Source of the DNA: Salinarimonas sp052380005
GTDB taxonomy: Bacteria; Pseudomonadota; Alphaproteobacteria; Rhizobiales; Beijerinckiaceae
Strand: one strand, 5' to 3'
DNA: 21,428 bases
Assembly (NCBI GenBank): GCA_052380005.1
Contig: JBQTCJ010000078.1
Below, in pieces: positions 6,786-17,267 of this stretch. A program made the translations under genes and the position numbers. Position 1 is the stretch's first letter. Every line of letters starts with the position of its first letter. The notes beneath the pieces were generated by a model. It did no database searches and was not told the origin of the DNA. It was given only the letters and a program-made list of their open reading frames with translations.

Positions 6786-6811
6786 CGCATCGCTCCTGGC
6801 GGGAAACCGTC

Positions 6812-6843
6812 GCCCTCGGATGAGGGCTCGCCCCGTTGCGGGG
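6812..6843 (-). promoter_or_regulatory. Two consecutive hairpins in the lnt-XRE gap
   Basis: In minus-strand order, CCCCG-CAA-CGGGG (6843-6831) is followed by GCCCTC-ATCC-GAGGGC (6827-6812), both perfect stems. They sit between the lnt stop and the AGGAG site of the XRE gene. No T-run follows, so they may be RNA-processing or stability elements or a partial attenuator. Confidence 0.35.
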
Positions 6844-6858
6844 ACCTCGGCGAACCTG

Positions 6859-8465
<1,607 letters not shown>

Positions 8466-8469
<4 letters not shown>

Positions 8470-9971
8470 GCGGGTGGCTGCCGCCGCTCGGTCTCGCCGG
8501 GCGCCTCCGCGGGGGAGGCCGGGGCGGCGTCGGAGGGCGGACCCTCGGTCGGGGGGGCCGGCTCGGCCACCGGCTCCGGCGCCGACCCGGGCGCGTGATC
8601 GGCAGCGGCGCCCTGCCCCTCGTCTTCGGAGCGCCCCCCGCGCCGGCCGGCGATGCCGGTCGCGACGCCCGCGGGCACGAGCCGCAGGCTCGGGTCGCGG
8701 CGATGGACGCGCACGCGCTTGAGCCGGCGCGGATCGGCGTCGAGCACCTCGAACTCGAAGCTCTCCGGCCCCGCGATCAGCTCGGATCGAGCCGGCACGC
8801 GCCCGGCGAGCGCGACGATGAGGCCGCCGAGCGTATCGACGTCCTCGGCCACCTCGGCCTCGGTGAAGTCGTACCCGATCACCTGCGAGGCCTCCTCGAG
8901 GTCCGCGCGGGCGTCGGCGACCCAGGTGTCCGGGCCGCTCGCGCGGATCATCGCCTGGCTGGCGAGGTCGTGCTCGTCCTCGATGTCGCCGACGACCATC
9001 TCGACGAGGTCCTCGATCGAGACGAGCCCGTCGGTACCGCCGTATTCGTCGATGACCAGCGCCATGTGGGTGCGCGTGGTCTGCATGCGCACGAGCAGCT
9101 CCACGGCGGGCATGGAGGGCGGCACGAACAGGACGGGCCGCAGGATGCGTGCCGAGGCGAGCGTCGCCGAGAGGTCGATGTTGGAGAGGCTCACAGCGTC
9201 GAGCGCCTTCGCGGCCGCCGGCTTGCCCTCGCCGGGCCGGCCGTTGCCGGCCTTGTCGGAGCCGGCCCTTTCGGAACCGACCTTGGGCTCGGGACGGCTC
9301 GTCACCTTCGCGTCGGGGGTGCTCGCCGCCGCCTTGGCGGTGGGGACCTTGGCGGAGGTCGCTCTCCCGCCGGGCGCCTTCGCCGGCCTGGCGTCGCGCG
9401 GCTCGCCGTCGGCGGGCTTGCCCGTCGTGCGTCCCGCCTCCTTGCGCCGGCGGGGGCCACCGCTCTCGGCCCGGGCGACGAGATAGTCGAGGAAGTCCCG
9501 GATGTGGACCATGCCCTTGGGGTCGTCGAGCGTCTCGCCGTAGACCGGCAGGCGCGAATGGCCCGCGGTGCGGAACACACGCAGCATCTCGCCGAGCGAG
9601 GTCTCGTGGGCGACGGCGACGATGTCGGCGCGCGGCACCATGACGTCGTAGACGCGCATGCGGTGGAAGCGCAGCACGTTGCGCAGCATCGCCCGCTCGT
9701 GCGCCGAGATGCCGGGGTTCTCGGCGGTGAGCGCCAGCAGGTCCTCGAGGTCGGCCCGGGTCGTCTCGCGCGAGCGCAGCCCGACGCGCGCGAGCAGTCG
9801 GTCGATCCAGCCTTCGCGGGAGCCCTCGCGGGCGGAGCGCTCGGCGTCCTCGCCGGCGCCGCCGTCCGCGGGGGCGGGACTTCGGTCGCCCTCGCGGGGG
9901 TCGCGGGCCGCCTCCGCGGCGGCCGTCGGAGGGGGCGAAGGGCGGGGGGGTGTGGAAGTACCGTCGGTCAT
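8466..9971 (-). CDS. CorC/TlyC-type CBS-domain protein with an unusual insert
   Basis: The protein has 501 residues, longer than usual for soluble CorC-type proteins (about 290-380). After a Pro/Ala-rich N-terminal tail (1-55) comes the conserved start RMRVYDVMVPRADIVAV (104-120). The first CBS motif includes HSRLPVYGETLDDPKGMVHIRDF (138-160). The second CBS motif is THMALVIDEYGGTDGLVSIEDLVEMVVGDI (301-330). The CorC_HlyC transporter-associated domain follows (about 345-430), then a disordered acidic tail. Between the CBS motifs, residues 171-256 are a lysine-, alanine- and proline-rich insert without predicted fold. There are no transmembrane segments, so it is probably cytosolic or peripheral. 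Family roles proposed include Mg/Co efflux (CorC) and association with the YbeY-Lnt operon. It is 30 nt after ybeY and overlaps lnt by 4 nt. Confidence 0.92.
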
Positions 9972-10001
9972 CGTCCGTTCGTCGCGCTGCGATGGGTGGC
10001 G

Positions 10002-10499
10002 TCAGGGCTTGCCGGCAGCGGGCGTCCCCGCGTACGGATCGGGGACCCCGATGAGCGCCATGGCCCGCGTCTCCAGCGCCTCCATCTCCTCGGCGGCCGC
10101 GTCGGTCTCGTGATCATACCCGAGACAGTGCAGAACGCCATGCGCGAGGAGGTGGGAGGCGTGGTCGGCGAGCGTCTTGCCCTCCTCCCGCGCCTCGCGG
10201 GCGAGGGTCTCGAAGGCGAGGACCACGTCACCGAGCGGGCGCGGGCCGGGAAAGCCCGGCGTGGGAGCGGCGGGAAAGGACAGGACATTGGTCGGCTTGT
10301 CGATGCGTCGCCACTCCCGGTTGATATCCCGCATGGCGTCGTCATCGGTGAGGAGAAGCTCCAGCGCCACCAGCCCCTCGACTCCCGCGACCACGAGGGC
10401 CGCCTCGGCGGCGCGTGCGCACACGCCCTCGACGTCGCCCAGCGCATCCCAGGGGCCGGCCTCGATGGTCAGGTCGAGGGTGAGGTCGACTGCGCTCAC
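10002..10499 (-). CDS. ybeY: Endoribonuclease YbeY (rRNA maturation factor)
   Basis: YbeY is a metal-dependent single-strand endoribonuclease that matures the 16S rRNA 3' end and takes part in ribosome quality control. The 165-residue product has the zinc-binding signature HGVLHCLGYDH, with H120, H124 and H130 as ligands. Upstream is the conserved EWRRIDKPTNVLSFP (62-76). The start codon is GTG, overlapping the phoH stop by four bases (GTGA), so translation is probably coupled to phoH. The C-terminus has a short extra Pro/Ala/Gly tail. The phoH-ybeY order is the common bacterial arrangement. Confidence 0.96.
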   Translation of the reverse strand: MSAVDLTLDLTIEAGPWDALGDVEGVCARAAEAALVVAGVEGLVALELLLTDDDAMRDINREWRRIDKPTNVLSFPAAPTPGFPGPRPLGDVVLAFETLAREAREEGKTLADHASHLLAHGVLHCLGYDHETDAAAEEMEALETRAMALIGVPDPYAGTPAAGKP

Positions 10500-11551
10500 G
10501 CCCGCGTCTCCGGCCGGCCGCGACCCCGCCCGCGATCGCCACCGGAAGCCCCCTCGGGACCCTGGGCGGCCACGCGGGCGCGGAAGTCCGCGTCATATGC
10601 CGCGACGATACGCCGCACCATGTCATGGCGCACGACATCCCCCTCGGCGAAGCGGATCCGCCCGACGCCCTCGACGCCCTGGAGGATGCGCGACGCCTCC
10701 ACCAGCCCGGACGCCTGACCCTGGGGCAGGTCGATCTGCGTCGGGTCGCCGTTGACGATCATGCGCGAGCCCTCGCCCAGGCGGGTCAGGAACATCTTCA
10801 TCTGCATGGTCGTGGTGTTCTGCGCCTCGTCGAGCAGCACCACCGCGGAGGTGAGGGTGCGCCCGCGCATGAAGGCGAGGGGCGCGATCTCGATCATGCC
10901 GGTGGTGAGCCCGCGCTCGACGTGGCGGGCCTCCATGAAGTCGTAGAGCGCGTCGTAGATCGGGCGCAGGTACGGATCGACCTTCTCGCGCATGTCGCCG
11001 GGCAGGAAGCCCAGCCGCTCGCCGGCCTCGACGGCCGGGCGGGTGATGATGATCTTGTCGACGTCGCCGCGCTCGAGCAGCGACACCGCGAAGCCGACGG
11101 CGAGCCAGGTCTTGCCGGTGCCCGCCGGCCCCTCGGCGAAGACGAGCTCGTGGGCCTTGAGAGCGCGCAGATAGGCGTCCTGCGCGCGGTTACGGGCCTT
11201 GACGAAGCCGCGCCGGCGCGTGGCGACGCCCTCGAAGCCCGCGGTCGCGGGCTCCCCTGCGGTGGGGTCGCCGGCGGGGAAGAGGACGCCCTGCATCGCG
11301 CTCTCCTGGATGGCGCCGTCGACGTCGCCGGGCGTGAGCGGAGCCCCGTCGCGCACCTGCTCGTAGAGGCTCTCGAGCACGCGCCGCGCCTGCTCCGTCG
11401 CCTCCGGCGTGCCGCGCAGGACGACGCAGTTGCCGTTGGCGTTGGCGAGCACGCCGAGCCGGCGCTCGAGATGCGCGAGATTCTGGTCGTAGTGGCCGAT
11501 GACGAGGCTCGCGAGCCTGTTGTCGTCGAAGGTGAGGCTGATCTGCGCCAT
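10496..11551 (-). CDS. phoH: PhoH-family ATPase
   Basis: The 351-residue protein has a KH-like N-terminal region (about 1-70, MAQISLTFDDNRLASLVIG) and a PhoH ATPase core. Walker A is GPAGTGKTW (141-149), Walker B is VVLLDEAQNT (237-246), and a sensor-like motif NGDPTQIDLP lies at 267-276. PhoH proteins are cytosolic ATPases with proposed RNA helicase roles linked to YbeY. The exact substrate is not settled. The ATG at 11551 is chosen because the family sequence begins there. The frame stays open to 11764, but that would overlap miaB by 155 nt and add a basic, unconserved segment. The purine run GGAGGAG lies directly before the ATG, a tight spacing. The gene follows miaB by 58 nt. Confidence 0.95.
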   Translation of the reverse strand: MAQISLTFDDNRLASLVIGHYDQNLAHLERRLGVLANANGNCVVLRGTPEATEQARRVLESLYEQVRDGAPLTPGDVDGAIQESAMQGVLFPAGDPTAGEPATAGFEGVATRRRGFVKARNRAQDAYLRALKAHELVFAEGPAGTGKTWLAVGFAVSLLERGDVDKIIITRPAVEAGERLGFLPGDMREKVDPYLRPIYDALYDFMEARHVERGLTTGMIEIAPLAFMRGRTLTSAVVLLDEAQNTTTMQMKMFLTRLGEGSRMIVNGDPTQIDLPQGQASGLVEASRILQGVEGVGRIRFAEGDVVRHDMVRRIVAAYDADFRARVAAQGPEGASGGDRGRGRGRPETRA

Positions 11552-11609
11552 CTCCTCCACGCCCGGGTGGCCCGCGGCCCTCCGGGTCGTCGCGTCGCCG
11601 CGGGGGCGG

Positions 11610-13034
11610 TCAGTCGACGGCAAAGGCGGCTTCTCCTGCGAAAGCGTTCGTCGAAACGGATGACGGCGCGGCGGACGCGTTCGTCGCGTCGAACGCACTG
11701 ACCGGCACCTCCGCGAACAGGCTGTTCGAGCCCGTGCGGCCGATGCGCACGGCGGCGATGTCACCGGGCGCGAGGCGCGCGCCCTCGATCACCACCGCCT
11801 GCAGCCAGGGCGACTTGCCGGCGAGCTGACCGGGATGGCGCCCGGGCTTCTCGACCAGCACCTCCGCGACCCGGCCCACCGTGGCGCGGTTGAAGGCCCG
11901 GCGCTGCTCCTCGAGGAGCGCCTGGAGCCGGGCGAGCCGCTCGACCTTCACCGGCTCCGGCACCTGATCCGCCTCGTCCGCCGCCGGCGTGCCGGGGCGC
12001 GGGGAGTACTTGAAGGAGAAGGCGGAGGCGAAGCCGACATCCGCGACGAGGCGCATCGTGTCTGCGAACTCCGCGTCCGTCTCGCCCGGGAAGCCGACGA
12101 TGAAGTCCGACGAGAGCGCGATGTCGGGCCGCGCGGCGCGCACGCGATCGACGATGCGCCGGTAGTCGTCGGCGGTGTGCTTGCGGTTCATCGCCGCGAG
12201 CACGCGGTCCGAGCCCGCCTGGACCGGCAGGTGCAGGTAGGGCATCAGCTGGGGCAGGTCGCGATGGGCGGCGACGAGATCGTCGTCCATGTCCCGCGGA
12301 TGGCTCGTCGTGTAGCGCAGGCGCGCGACGCCCTCGATCTCGGCGAGCGCCCGCAGCAGCCGCGCCAGACCCCAGGTCCGCCCGTCCGGCCCCTCGCCGT
12401 GATAGGCGTTGACGTTCTGGCCGATGACGGTGATCTCCCGTACGCCGGCCGCGGCGAGCGCGCGGGCTTCCGCCAGCACCTTCGCCACGGGGCGCGAGAC
12501 CTCCGCGCCGCGGGTGTAGGGCACGACGCAGAACGAGCAGAACTTGTCGCAGCCCTCCTGCACGGTGAGGAAGGCGGTGACGCCGCGCGCGCGCACGCGC
12601 CGCGCGTCGAGCGCGGGCAGCGCGTCGAACTTGTCCTGCGGCGGAAACTCGGTGTCGACCACGCGCCCACGCTCGGCCGCACGCAGGATCTCGGGGAGGC
12701 GCTGGTAGCTCTGCGGGCCGACCACGGCGTCGACGACCTGCGCGCGCTTGAGGATCTCCGCCCCCTCGGCCTGGGCGACACAGCCGGCGACGACGACCGT
12801 CGTCTCGCGCCCGGCGGCCGCGCGCTCCTGCTTCATCACGCGCACGCGACCGAGCTCGGAATAGACCTTCTCGGCCGCCTTCTCGCGGATGTGGCAGGTG
12901 TTGAGGACGACGAGATCGGCCTCCTCCGGCACGTCCGTCTGGGCATAGCCCTCCGGCGCGAGCACGTCGGTCATGCGCTCGGCGTCGTAGACGTTCATCT
13001 GGCAGCCGTAGGACTTGACGTAGACCTTCTTCAC
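11610..13034 (-). CDS. miaB: tRNA-2-methylthio-N6-dimethylallyladenosine synthase
   Basis: MiaB is a radical-SAM enzyme that adds a methylthio group to N6-isopentenyladenosine-37 of tRNAs. The 474-residue protein begins VYVKSYGCQMNVYDAERM. The three cysteines of the auxiliary 4Fe-4S cluster are C11, C47 (LNTCHIRE) and C85 (AGCVAQ). The radical-SAM cluster is C162, C166 and C169 in GCDKFCSFC. A TRAM domain follows at about residues 375-445. A Ser/Ala-rich tail of about 25 residues ends the protein. The start codon is GTG with GGGAGA about ten bases upstream. A better AGGAGG lies 26 bases upstream with no usable start nearby. Two SAM molecules are used per reaction, tying it to metK. It is probably the first gene of the block running to lnt. 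Confidence 0.97.
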   Translation of the reverse strand: MKKVYVKSYGCQMNVYDAERMTDVLAPEGYAQTDVPEEADLVVLNTCHIREKAAEKVYSELGRVRVMKQERAAAGRETTVVVAGCVAQAEGAEILKRAQVVDAVVGPQSYQRLPEILRAAERGRVVDTEFPPQDKFDALPALDARRVRARGVTAFLTVQEGCDKFCSFCVVPYTRGAEVSRPVAKVLAEARALAAAGVREITVIGQNVNAYHGEGPDGRTWGLARLLRALAEIEGVARLRYTTSHPRDMDDDLVAAHRDLPQLMPYLHLPVQAGSDRVLAAMNRKHTADDYRRIVDRVRAARPDIALSSDFIVGFPGETDAEFADTMRLVADVGFASAFSFKYSPRPGTPAADEADQVPEPVKVERLARLQALLEEQRRAFNRATVGRVAEVLVEKPGRHPGQLAGKSPWLQAVVIEGARLAPGDIAAVRIGRTGSNSLFAEVPVSAFDATNASAAPSSVSTNAFAGEAAFAVD

Positions 13035-13134
13035 GCGGCGCTGATCTCCCGGCTCTCGCCCCTCCTATCTATGCGAGGGCGCGGCGCGATGGAAGGGCGC
13101 GGACCGGATTCCGCGGGCGCGCGCCCACGCCGCG

Positions 13135-14016
13135 TCAGCCCCGTGCGGCGATGGCGTCGGCGAGCGCCACGGTGCGCCGGGCCATCTCGGCGTGGAGGCG
13201 CTCGACCATGCGTCCGTCGAGGGCGATGGCGCCGCGCCCGGCGTTCTCCGGCTCCTCGAAGGCGGCGATGATCGCGCGGGCCCGTGCGACCTCCTCCACG
13301 TCCGGCGCGAACAGGCGGTTCGCCGGCGCGAGCTGCCTGGGGTGGATCAGGGTCTTGCCGTCGAAGCCCATGTCGCGCCCCTGGACGCATTCCGCCTCGA
13401 GCCCCTCGGCGTCGTCGAGGCCGTTGAAGACCCCGTCGAGGATGTCGAGCCCCTCGGCGCGCGCGGCGACGAGCGCCTGCATCAGCCAGGGCAGCATCGC
13501 GGCGCGCCCGGGCAGAAGCCGCGCGCGGGTCTCCTTGGCGAGATCGTTCGTGCCCATGACGAGGCAGGCGAGACGGTTGAGCGGATCGCGCGCCGCCGCC
13601 GCGATCTGGGCGACGTGGAGGATCGCGGCGGGCGTCTCCACCATCGCCCAGATGCGCGTCCCGTGCGGGGCGCCGAACGCGTCGAGCCGGGCGCCGACGC
13701 GGCCGAGATCCTCCGGCGCAGACACCTTCGGCACGAGCACGGCCGCGGGGCGGCAGGCGGCGGCCGCCTTCAGGTCCTCCTCGCCCCAGGGCGTCTCGAG
13801 CCCGTTGACGCGCACCACGACCTCGCGGTGGCCGAAGCCGCCGGCCCGCACCGCCTCCCAGATCTGCCCGCGGGCGGCCTCCTTCGCGTCGGGCGCGACC
13901 GAATCCTCGAGGTCGAGGAGCAGCACGTCGGTGTCGAGGCTCTTCGCCTTCTCCAGCGCGCGGGCGTTCGAGCCCGGCATGTAGAGGGCGCTGCGGCGGG
14001 GGCGGATCGGGGTCAT
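13135..14016 (-). CDS. HpcH/HpaI (CitE-like) CoA ester lyase or malyl-CoA thioesterase
   Basis: The 293-residue protein shows the CitE/malyl-CoA lyase pattern. It contains ALYMPGSNARALEKA (10-24), LDLEDSVAPDAK (34-45, acidic metal-site region), VVVRVNGLETPWGEEDL (66-82, CoA/substrate Arg69), LVPKVSAPEDL (94-104), MVETPAAILHV (125-135, Glu127 as Mg ligand) and GFDGKTLIHP (217-226). The C-terminal LDGRMVERLH completes it. Such enzymes act in the cytosol on malyl-CoA, beta-methylmalyl-CoA or citryl-CoA. In Rhodobacter a second paralogue is a malyl-CoA thioesterase of the ethylmalonyl-CoA pathway. Which reaction applies cannot be decided here. No pathway partner is adjacent, and the miaB gene downstream is unrelated. 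Start: ATG with GAGAG upstream. Confidence 0.9.
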   Translation of the reverse strand: MTPIRPRRSALYMPGSNARALEKAKSLDTDVLLLDLEDSVAPDAKEAARGQIWEAVRAGGFGHREVVVRVNGLETPWGEEDLKAAAACRPAAVLVPKVSAPEDLGRVGARLDAFGAPHGTRIWAMVETPAAILHVAQIAAAARDPLNRLACLVMGTNDLAKETRARLLPGRAAMLPWLMQALVAARAEGLDILDGVFNGLDDAEGLEAECVQGRDMGFDGKTLIHPRQLAPANRLFAPDVEEVARARAIIAAFEEPENAGRGAIALDGRMVERLHAEMARRTVALADAIAARG

Positions 14017-14106
14017 TCGGCTCTCTCGGCGGACGGATGTGGGCCGGTGCGATCTTGAGCCCCCGGCACGCGCGACACCACCCCGCGAAAAGGATGATGC
14101 GCGCCC

Positions 14107-16506
14107 TCAGGCCGCGCGCGCGCCGGAGCGCGCCGCCCGCGCCTCGTAGCGCGCCACGACGGCGCTCATGTCGCTCGCCGCACGGACGCCCACGTGGGAG
14201 CGCGACGCCCAGGCGAGCTCGCCCTCGACGTGGGTCCCGTCCTCCCAGGCGACGGTGACCGGCGCGCCAGGCTCGAGCACCGCCCGCCCGCGCCCTTCGG
14301 CTGCGCCGATCACGACCTTGAGGCCCGCGCTGCAGACGTCGACGAGGCTCGCCGCGACCTCGATGCCGTCGACGGCGAGCACGACGGGGTCGCGCGCAGG
14401 CACGCGGGTCTCCGAACGCCTCTCCGAGACGTCCTCCGCGACCCCGCCGACGAACTCCTCGACCGCCCTGGCCATGTCCTCCGCCACGCCCGCCACGCGA
14501 TCGGAGACCGCGCGCACCCGGTCGGCCTCGGCGCGCGCGTCCTCGATCGCGTGCGTCACGACGTCGAGGCTGCGGGCGACCTCGGCTGACCCCTCCGCCG
14601 CGCGGCCGATCGCCCGGGCGATGTCGCGGGTCGAGCCGTCCTGCACCGACACCGCGCCGGCGAGCGCCTCGGCGAGCGCGGCGATCTCGCCGATCGTGTC
14701 GGCGATCGTGTCGATGGAGCCGACCGCGTCGCCGGTCGCGCCCTGGATCCCGGCGATCTGGCCGGCGATCTCCTCGGTCGCCCGCGCCGTCTGCTCGGCG
14801 AGCGTCTTCACCTCGGCGGCGACGACCGCGAAGCCGCGCCCGGCTTCACCGGCCCTGGCGGCCTCGATCGTGGCGTTGAGCGCGAGCAGGTTCGTCTGCT
14901 CCGCCACGTCGCGGATCAGCGCCACGACCTCGCCGACCGACTCCGCACCCTTCGCCAGCGCGCCGACCGTCGCGGTGGCCCGCTCGGCGATGGCCCGGGC
15001 GTGCGCGACGCGCTCGCTCGTGGCGCGCGCCTGGCCGGCGATCTCGCGGATCGAGCCCGCGAGCGCCTCGCTCGAGGCGCCCACCGCGCGCACGTTCTCG
15101 TCCGCCTGCGCCGAGGCCGCGCCGGCGGCCCGCGCCTGGTCGGCGGCCGACGCGCTCGCCGTCGTGAGGCGTGCGGACGTCTCGCCCATGGCCCCGGTCT
15201 CCGAGGAGAGCGCGCTCTCGACCCGCGCGGCGGTGTCGCGGAAGCGCTGGACGAGCCCCTCGATCCGGTCCTGGCGCGCCAGCTCCTTCTCCCGGTCCGC
15301 ACGGGCCTGCGACTCGAGCCGCGCCCGGGCGAGGGCGTTGTCGCGGAAGACGGCGAGCGCGCGGCCCATGTCGGCGACCTCGTCGCGCCCGGCGAGCGGC
15401 GCGAGATCGACCGCCGCCGCCCCGCCGGCGAGCGCGGTCATCGCCTGCGTCGCGCGCACGATGCGGCCGGCGACGCGCACCTGGAAGTAGCGCACCGCGA
15501 GCCCGGCCCCGACGAGGCCCGCCAGTGCCAGGGCCGCGATGGCGAGGAGCTTCGCGCGCGCCGCCGCGCGCATCTCCGCGGCGAGCGCGATGTTGGCGTC
15601 CCCGGCTGCGACGACGACCGCGACCGCGGTGTCCAGCGCCTCGGTCGAGCGCGCGAAGTAGGTCTCGAAATCGACGGGGTAGGCGGCCGTGCCCGCGCCG
15701 GCGTAGAGCGCCCGGCGCAGGGCCTCGTAGTCCTCGAAATAGGTCTCGCCCACCGCGGCGAGCGCCCGCGACACCGCCGGGTCGAGGGTCGCGCGCGAGG
15801 CGAGGCTCCGTGTCAGCCCCCAGGACTGCAGCACGCGCCCGTGCGACTCGTGCATCTCGGGGAGGTTCTCGGCGGGGACGGGCGTGCCGAGCGCGGTGGC
15901 GATGGCGAAGTAGGTGCGCTCGCGCCCGCCGTACTCCCGGATGATCCAGGCGCGCTGCATGAGGAGGTCGTGCGCCGCGATCGCCGCCGGCGTCTCGTTC
16001 GCCGCCGGGCGCACGACGTCGCCCAGCGCGTTGATGGCCGCGATGGTCTCCTTGAGCCGATCGATCGTGCCCGCGTCGGCGTTCCGCCGCTGGGGCGCGG
16101 GTGCGGCGAGCGCGGGGTCGACGACGGCGCGGATCTCGGCGAGCGCCGTGCGATGCCGGGCGAGGCCCTCGGCCAGCTCCGGCTCGCCGGGCAGATCCAC
16201 CGCCGCGAGATGGTCCTCGAGCGCGGCGAAGAGCGCGTCGGACTTCGCGCGCTGGGCGTCGAGCATGGCCCGGAACCGCGGGGGGAACGCGTCCGGCAGG
16301 GCGAGGCCGACCTGCGAGAGAGAGCGCTCGAGCGAGATCTCGATCGTGGCCTTGTTCAGGTACGACAGCGCGGTGACCCCGTCGCCCACAGCGACGGCGG
16401 TGGAGAGGCGGCGCATCTCCGTCGTCACCGCCACCGCGGCGGCGACGACGACCGCGACCGCGACCGCGCCGGTGAAGAGAAGGCTCGTGCGACGGATGGA
16501 CGGCAT
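14107..16506 (-). CDS. Methyl-accepting chemotaxis protein with C-terminal PilZ domain
   Basis: The 799-residue receptor has TM1 at about 9-29 and a large helical periplasmic sensor (about 30-317) with early sequence SLERSLSQVGLALP, loosely like NIT-type sensors. TM2 lies at about 318-341, followed by HAMP (about 342-394). The cytoplasmic signalling hairpin has its tip at 531-571, including DVAEQTNLLALNATIEAARA. A C-terminal PilZ-like domain (about 696-790) has R697-S-E-T-R701, the RxxxR c-di-GMP motif. The second motif reads D723-V-C-S-A-G728, where the usual serine at the third position is cysteine. No CheR-binding pentapeptide is seen at the C-terminus. The family couples ligand sensing to CheA. 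A PilZ tail as in Azospirillum Tlp1 links taxis to c-di-GMP. Start ATG 16506 has GGAG seven bases upstream. A longer frame to 16563 is rejected. No che genes are nearby. Confidence 0.95.
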   Translation of the reverse strand: MPSIRRTSLLFTGAVAVAVVVAAAVAVTTEMRRLSTAVAVGDGVTALSYLNKATIEISLERSLSQVGLALPDAFPPRFRAMLDAQRAKSDALFAALEDHLAAVDLPGEPELAEGLARHRTALAEIRAVVDPALAAPAPQRRNADAGTIDRLKETIAAINALGDVVRPAANETPAAIAAHDLLMQRAWIIREYGGRERTYFAIATALGTPVPAENLPEMHESHGRVLQSWGLTRSLASRATLDPAVSRALAAVGETYFEDYEALRRALYAGAGTAAYPVDFETYFARSTEALDTAVAVVVAAGDANIALAAEMRAAARAKLLAIAALALAGLVGAGLAVRYFQVRVAGRIVRATQAMTALAGGAAAVDLAPLAGRDEVADMGRALAVFRDNALARARLESQARADREKELARQDRIEGLVQRFRDTAARVESALSSETGAMGETSARLTTASASAADQARAAGAASAQADENVRAVGASSEALAGSIREIAGQARATSERVAHARAIAERATATVGALAKGAESVGEVVALIRDVAEQTNLLALNATIEAARAGEAGRGFAVVAAEVKTLAEQTARATEEIAGQIAGIQGATGDAVGSIDTIADTIGEIAALAEALAGAVSVQDGSTRDIARAIGRAAEGSAEVARSLDVVTHAIEDARAEADRVRAVSDRVAGVAEDMARAVEEFVGGVAEDVSERRSETRVPARDPVVLAVDGIEVAASLVDVCSAGLKVVIGAAEGRGRAVLEPGAPVTVAWEDGTHVEGELAWASRSHVGVRAASDMSAVVARYEARAARSGARAA

Positions 16507-16689
16507 GGAGACGCTCCGCAGGCGGCCCCGGGGGCGGGCGCTCGAACGAGGAAACGCCCGCACGCTAGATCACGCGTGGTTTAGCATCGCTTAAGTTCGA
16601 GAAGAACCGCATCCGAGAACGACCGAAAGCGCACGCTCGACCAAGGCCGGGCGCGCGCTTGCTTTCAACAATCGATTTTTGTGAAATAG

Positions 16690-16711
16690 CCGACCCGTTC
16701 GACCGGGTCGG
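16690..16711 (-). terminator. Terminator-like hairpin after the unknown two-gene unit
   Basis: CCGACCCG (16690-16697) and CGGGTCGG (16704-16711) form a perfect 8-bp stem with a 6-nt loop. On the minus strand it begins one base after the stop codon of the gene at 16713 and is followed by CTATTTCAC and then an A-rich stretch. The T content is modest, so termination is likely but not certain. Confidence 0.5.
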
Positions 16712-16712
16712 A

Positions 16713-17249
16713 TCAGGTGTCCTCTTCCTCCGGATCGTCACCGGTCTCGACCGGGCGCAGCGGACCCATGCGCGGCGCCGAGAGCGCCTCGGGCTCCGGC
16801 CGGCCGGTGGTCGGACGGCCGATCATGTCGACGACGCCGGCGATCGGGTCGACGAAGCTGCGGTCGGTCTGGACGATCTCGTAGCCCTCCTCGGCGGCGG
16901 CCTCGGCGGTCCAGGCGTCGAGGCACATGCGGCACAGCTCCATGAGCTGCATCATCTCGTCGTTGGTGAGGTCCGAGGCGCCGAACTGCCCGGTGACGTA
17001 ATCCATCATCGTGGCGAGCTTCTGCTCCTCGGTGAGGTCGTCGCGCCCCGCGACGAGCGCCTCGGCGGCGTGCATGGCCTGCATCAGCTCGCCCTCGGTC
17101 GCGCCGAGCGCCTCGGCGCTCTCCGAGAGCAGCATGTGGAAGGCGGGATCGCCCTGGAGCGCCTCCATCCCGCCGGCGGGTGCGCCGACCGGCGCTCCCG
17201 TCGATCCCATTGCGCCCGCGCCGTGTCCCGCATGCACACCGTTGGCCAT
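16713..17249 (-). CDS. Hypothetical acidic protein, second gene of an unknown pair
   Basis: I do not recognise this 178-residue protein. It begins with a Gly/Ala/His-rich segment (MANGVHAGHGAGAMG) and continues with a helical, methionine-rich core from about residue 28 to 115. The core contains ELMQAMHAAEALV, LTEEQKLATMMDYV and NDEMMQLMELCRMCLDAW, with a CxxC pair. It ends in a proline-rich, strongly acidic tail GDDPEEEDT. There is no signal peptide or transmembrane segment. The ATG at 17249 has GGGAG eight bases upstream. The same frame is open upstream through the 12-bp repeats to 17456, but that part is arginine-rich and overlaps the previous gene. It is 70 nt downstream of the gene at 17320 and probably cotranscribed with it. 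Confidence 0.65.
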   Translation of the reverse strand: MANGVHAGHGAGAMGSTGAPVGAPAGGMEALQGDPAFHMLLSESAEALGATEGELMQAMHAAEALVAGRDDLTEEQKLATMMDYVTGQFGASDLTNDEMMQLMELCRMCLDAWTAEAAAEEGYEIVQTDRSFVDPIAGVVDMIGRPTTGRPEPEALSAPRMGPLRPVETGDDPEEEDT

Positions 17250-17267
17250 CACGTCGTCTCCCGTCTC

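Noticed and set aside
11552..11764. N-terminal extension of PhoH
   Set aside because: It would overlap miaB by 155 nt and is basic and low-complexity. Family sequence begins at the ATG at 11551.
16507..16689. Promoter of the chemoreceptor gene
   Set aside because: A GCTAAACC resembles the Caulobacter -10 pattern, but no acceptable -35 element lies at the right distance.
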